Source: JAYKHL01 sp035284865
GTDB taxonomy: Bacteria; Cyanobacteriota; Sericytochromatia; S15B-MN24; JAQBPE01
Reading direction: 5' to 3'
Assembly: GCA_035284865.1 (NCBI GenBank)
Contig: JAYKHL010000183.1
Coordinates: forward strand, 1-22,197
Length of the DNA: 22,197 nucleotides
Shown here: positions 21,201 through 22,197 of the stretch, in pieces
Position numbering within the stretch: position 1 is the first letter of the stretch
Layout: each line of letters opens with the position of its first letter
The notes under the pieces: model-generated
What the model was told of the DNA's origin: nothing
Databases searched by the model: none
The model's input: the letters and a program-made list of their open reading frames with translations, nothing else
Program-made: the position numbers and the translations under genes

Positions 21201-22197
21201 CCCTGGCCTCGTGGGCCTCGCGGCCCCCACGGACACGGGCCGGAGCGCCACCGACGGCATCACCAGCACTGGCAAGGTGGTGCTGACAGGCACGTCGGAG
21301 CCCCTCGCCATCATTGCCCTGACGGACGTGGTGAACGGTGACACCGCCAACCCGCAGGCCCTCGTGTTTGACCCTCCCATCGTGGCTGACGCGGAAGGGA
21401 ACTGGCAGGCCTCGGTCGACCTCGTGGTGGGCCAGCACGCGATCACGGCCGTGGCCACCGACGTGGCGGGCAACCAGGGGAGCACCTCCACCACCTTCTT
21501 CATCGAGCGGGACATCACGCCGCCCGGGGCGCCCACCGCCCTCAAGCTGGCAGAGACCTCGGACACGGGCGTCGACGAGGTGCCCACCTCGCGCACCGAC
21601 AAGGTCACGCGGATCACCACGCCCACCTTCGAGGGCCGCTCGGAGCCCAACGCCACGATCGAGCTCTACGATGGCGACACGCTCATCGGTTCGGACGAGG
21701 CGGATGAGGCCGGCTTCTGGAGCGTGAAGGCCGGCGTGCCTCTGTCCGACGGCCTTCACGCCATCACCGCGAAGGCGTTCGACACCGCGGGCAACCCGAG
21801 CGCGAGGTCCACGCAGCTCACGGTGCGGATCGACACCGTGGCGCCCACGGCCGCGATCGCGGGCCTGGAGGCGGCCACCGACACCGGGCCGTTCAAGGAC
21901 GACAGCATCACGAGCCTCACCACGCCCACGGTGACCGGGACCACCGAGCCCGGCACCACCGTGCGCGTCTTCGAGGGGAACGTCCTGCTCGGCACGACCC
22001 GCTCGGACGCCCGGGGCAACTGGAAATTCGTGCTCCCCACAGCGCTCGAGGACGGCACCCACGACCTCATCGTGGTGCCGGTGGACGACGCGGGCAACGT
22101 CGGGGATCCCTCAGCCCCCAGGGCCATCACCATCGACACCTCGGCGCCGGACACCCCCAGTGCGCCCGTCCTCGATCCTGACAGCGACACGGGTGAC
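18274..22197 (+). CDS. Giant Ig-repeat surface/adhesin-like protein (3' end outside window)
   Basis: The frame is open from GTG 18274, which has GGGGAGG 7 bases upstream, to the window edge: 1308 codons without a stop. Order: residues 1-105 a beta-rich N-terminal domain ('VRVTLADGTAILLPG') resembling the start of large type-I-secreted adhesins; 106-299 an acidic/Pro-rich linker; 300-332 an almost pure Gly/Ser linker; about 338-455 a domain with 'SDTPDGTYGEEDLIDIRVEF' and 'GTPLISLNTG' like surface-protein Ig/SwmB-type domains; 460-655 unrecognised; from 660 onward repeats of ~98-111 residues beginning 'DTxAP' and ending 'AxDxAGN'. No cysteine occurs in the 1308 residues and there is no Sec signal peptide, which fits type I secretion (inference). 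Likely role: cell-surface adhesion or biofilm matrix. Its C-terminus and secretion genes lie beyond the window. A long antisense frame covers the same DNA and is spurious. Confidence 0.88.
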   Translation, partial: MKIQVQRGNRTIELTAQQAERFAFKAGDQVMVIEGPDLRDVAVEGASGGVRVTLADGTAILLPGLMGLLREGAASLAVGPSVVMLDPSTGRPRAYDLVQSVDVGQPQPEPPADRGGRRQAGDDLFLPDVPSVEDADDALVTPTIGNSARVPAIEQPKAHTAADVDASEQADASLSEQVLGRAPGPLRGALPVPEEASAAAPSPAPNQVPLAPPIRNTNPGQNADFAQLPAAMPATGGTPLVENPLDRLGLSFNLVPTADPEAVVPGPDAPGLVEPPGADTPPVEGPSTVTPPVVPGVVPGPAGPGGSPGGGSSGGGGAGGGGSRGGSSGGGRDEPVPVTQARILKVTSDTPDGTYGEEDLIDIRVEFDQAVTVAGTPLISLNTGSARTWYANMDELEDVLSPTVLNGRAVYAAAKSNPGQGILVFEYEVQAGDFTDRNENKELQLDTTAVVRNLGQFEQLRPVVILPPGAKIDGRTGAANLELPVNGADGKPLETSLAGSKEIKLATPDYPHGDRLPDLVFSAGSDTGRPGEADTLTDRVTRDTEPGMVITNVPAGSELRIFDYVQINGRIERRLVHVEQAPASPPYEGGWVPGAEPGFLTRTLDWSEVSGTPRPEGGVTPVGPLAEGPHHLVAQVRIVDPADATRKINSPRVALPVVIDTTAPPAPGLTLEATSDSAQVGDHLTNATSIWLAGTGEPGALIAVRSGTSDLGSVVVEANGTWRLKVDNLPEGEHTLDATATDRAGNVGQAGSYTFTVDRSLDNPLLPPTITLGTDSGLKGDMTTSVRAPILEGVLRPGEVLDRIEILAGDVKLGQATITAGRWSFTPATALPEGANALQAVAYDKAGNAAEVDFTVTIDTKAPTSTVEMAAISDSGRAATDAITSNNKPLLQGVVSEPFATVTVSAGDVVLGQVVSDAKGAWSLDLLDATKLADPAFPGLPEGESLISVVATDVTGNVAAKADTLKVVIDTDAPAAPGLVGLAAPTDTGRSATDGITSTGKVVLTGTSEPLAIIALTDVVNGDTANPQALVFDPPIVADAEGNWQASVDLVVGQHAITAVATDVAGNQGSTSTTFFIERDITPPGAPTALKLAETSDTGVDEVPTSRTDKVTRITTPTFEGRSEPNATIELYDGDTLIGSDEADEAGFWSVKAGVPLSDGLHAITAKAFDTAGNPSARSTQLTVRIDTVAPTAAIAGLEAATDTGPFKDDSITSLTTPTVTGTTEPGTTVRVFEGNVLLGTTRSDARGNWKFVLPTALEDGTHDLIVVPVDDAGNVGDPSAPRAITIDTSAPDTPSAPVLDPDSDTGD
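19216..19225 (+). repeat. G10 homopolymer in the Gly-rich linker of the adhesin gene
   Basis: Ten consecutive G residues lie within the Gly/Ser linker codons. It is the longest mononucleotide run I noticed in the window; shorter C8-C9 runs occur at about 2522, 10410, 14136 and 14584. A one-base slip here would frameshift the protein before all of its Ig-like repeats. Confidence 0.9.
20251..22197 (+). repeat. Array of Ig-like repeats in the giant surface protein
   Basis: Repeat units begin at 20251, 20545, 20848, 21181, 21511, 21832 and 22135 (residues 660, 758, 859, 970, 1080, 1187, 1288). Unit lengths are 98, 101, 111, 110, 107 and 101 residues; the seventh is cut by the edge. The shared scheme is D-T-x-A-P, then 'DTG', 'T-x-x-x-P-x-x-x-G', 'EPG/EPx-A', 'LG', 'G-x-W', 'L-x-x-G-x-H', 'A-x-D-x-A-G-N', then 'IDT'. 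This is the bacterial Ig-like (Big) repeat of large adhesins. Copies are diverged at DNA level, so the array is old rather than recently amplified. Confidence 0.9.

Noticed and set aside
16447..22062. A minus-strand open frame of about 1871 codons across the adhesin gene, the spacer and part of the transporter
   Set aside because: It is antisense to a well-supported repeat protein and out of frame with the transporter. Its composition is Arg/Gly/Ala/Pro-rich low complexity with no domain, as expected from GC-rich antisense frames lacking stops.
1..22197. tRNA, rRNA, transposase, prophage, toxin-antitoxin or att sites
   Set aside because: I looked for these and saw no supportable example. Inverted repeats found are short local hairpins, not element ends.

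Overview
The window is 22.2 kb of very GC-rich, densely coding bacterial DNA with a strong preference for G or C at third codon positions. It suggests a free-living Gram-negative-type bacterium: there is a lipobox lipoprotein, an aspartate:alanine-exchanger-type permease and a giant cysteine-free surface protein with Ig-like repeats. The phylum cannot be fixed from this piece. Low-confidence clues are the protein with an 'ATTMV' helix/coiled-coil prefix, the DUF6065-like pair and the long RecJ. They would fit a non-photosynthetic relative of cyanobacteria (Sericytochromatia/Tanganyikabacteria type), but a myxobacterial or deinococcal-type genome is not excluded. I see no rRNA, tRNA, CRISPR, insertion sequence or phage gene.

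Layout. (1) Bases 1-2434 hold two convergent paralogous esterases: a 5'-truncated large fusion protein on + and a lipoprotein on -. Hairpins lie between them. (2) Bases 2435-5030 hold an aldehyde dehydrogenase (+) and an aldo/keto reductase (-), convergent, whose stop codons sit in the two arms of one inverted repeat. (3) Bases 5291-6765 hold a tandem pair of DUF6065-like proteins. (4) Bases 6731-16309, all on -, form a tightly packed DNA-end-processing operon. In transcription order it encodes an AddB/RecC-like scaffold with no usable P-loop, a nuclease-less UvrD/AddA-like helicase, a stand-alone PD-(D/E)XK nuclease with an AddB/Cas4-type Fe-S cysteine set, RecJ, and exonuclease VII large and small subunits. 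The first three overlap by 4 bp (ATGA, GTGA). RecJ follows after 10 bp with its ribosome site over the nuclease stop codon, and xseB overlaps xseA. (5) Bases 16362-18041 (-) hold an AspT/YidE-type transporter just upstream of the operon, possibly its first gene. (6) Bases 18274 to the right edge (+) hold the first 1308 codons of a giant adhesin-like protein with at least six complete ~100-residue Ig-like repeats.

Working together. The strongest biological story is the repair operon. The three overlapping genes look like an AddAB/RecBCD-type helicase-nuclease broken into separate scaffold, motor and nuclease polypeptides, co-expressed with the 5'-3' exonuclease RecJ and with ExoVII, a single-strand exonuclease of both polarities. 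The aldehyde dehydrogenase and aldo/keto reductase form a plausible carbonyl-detoxification neighbourhood but are not co-transcribed. The esterases and the giant repeat protein are probable cell-surface products.
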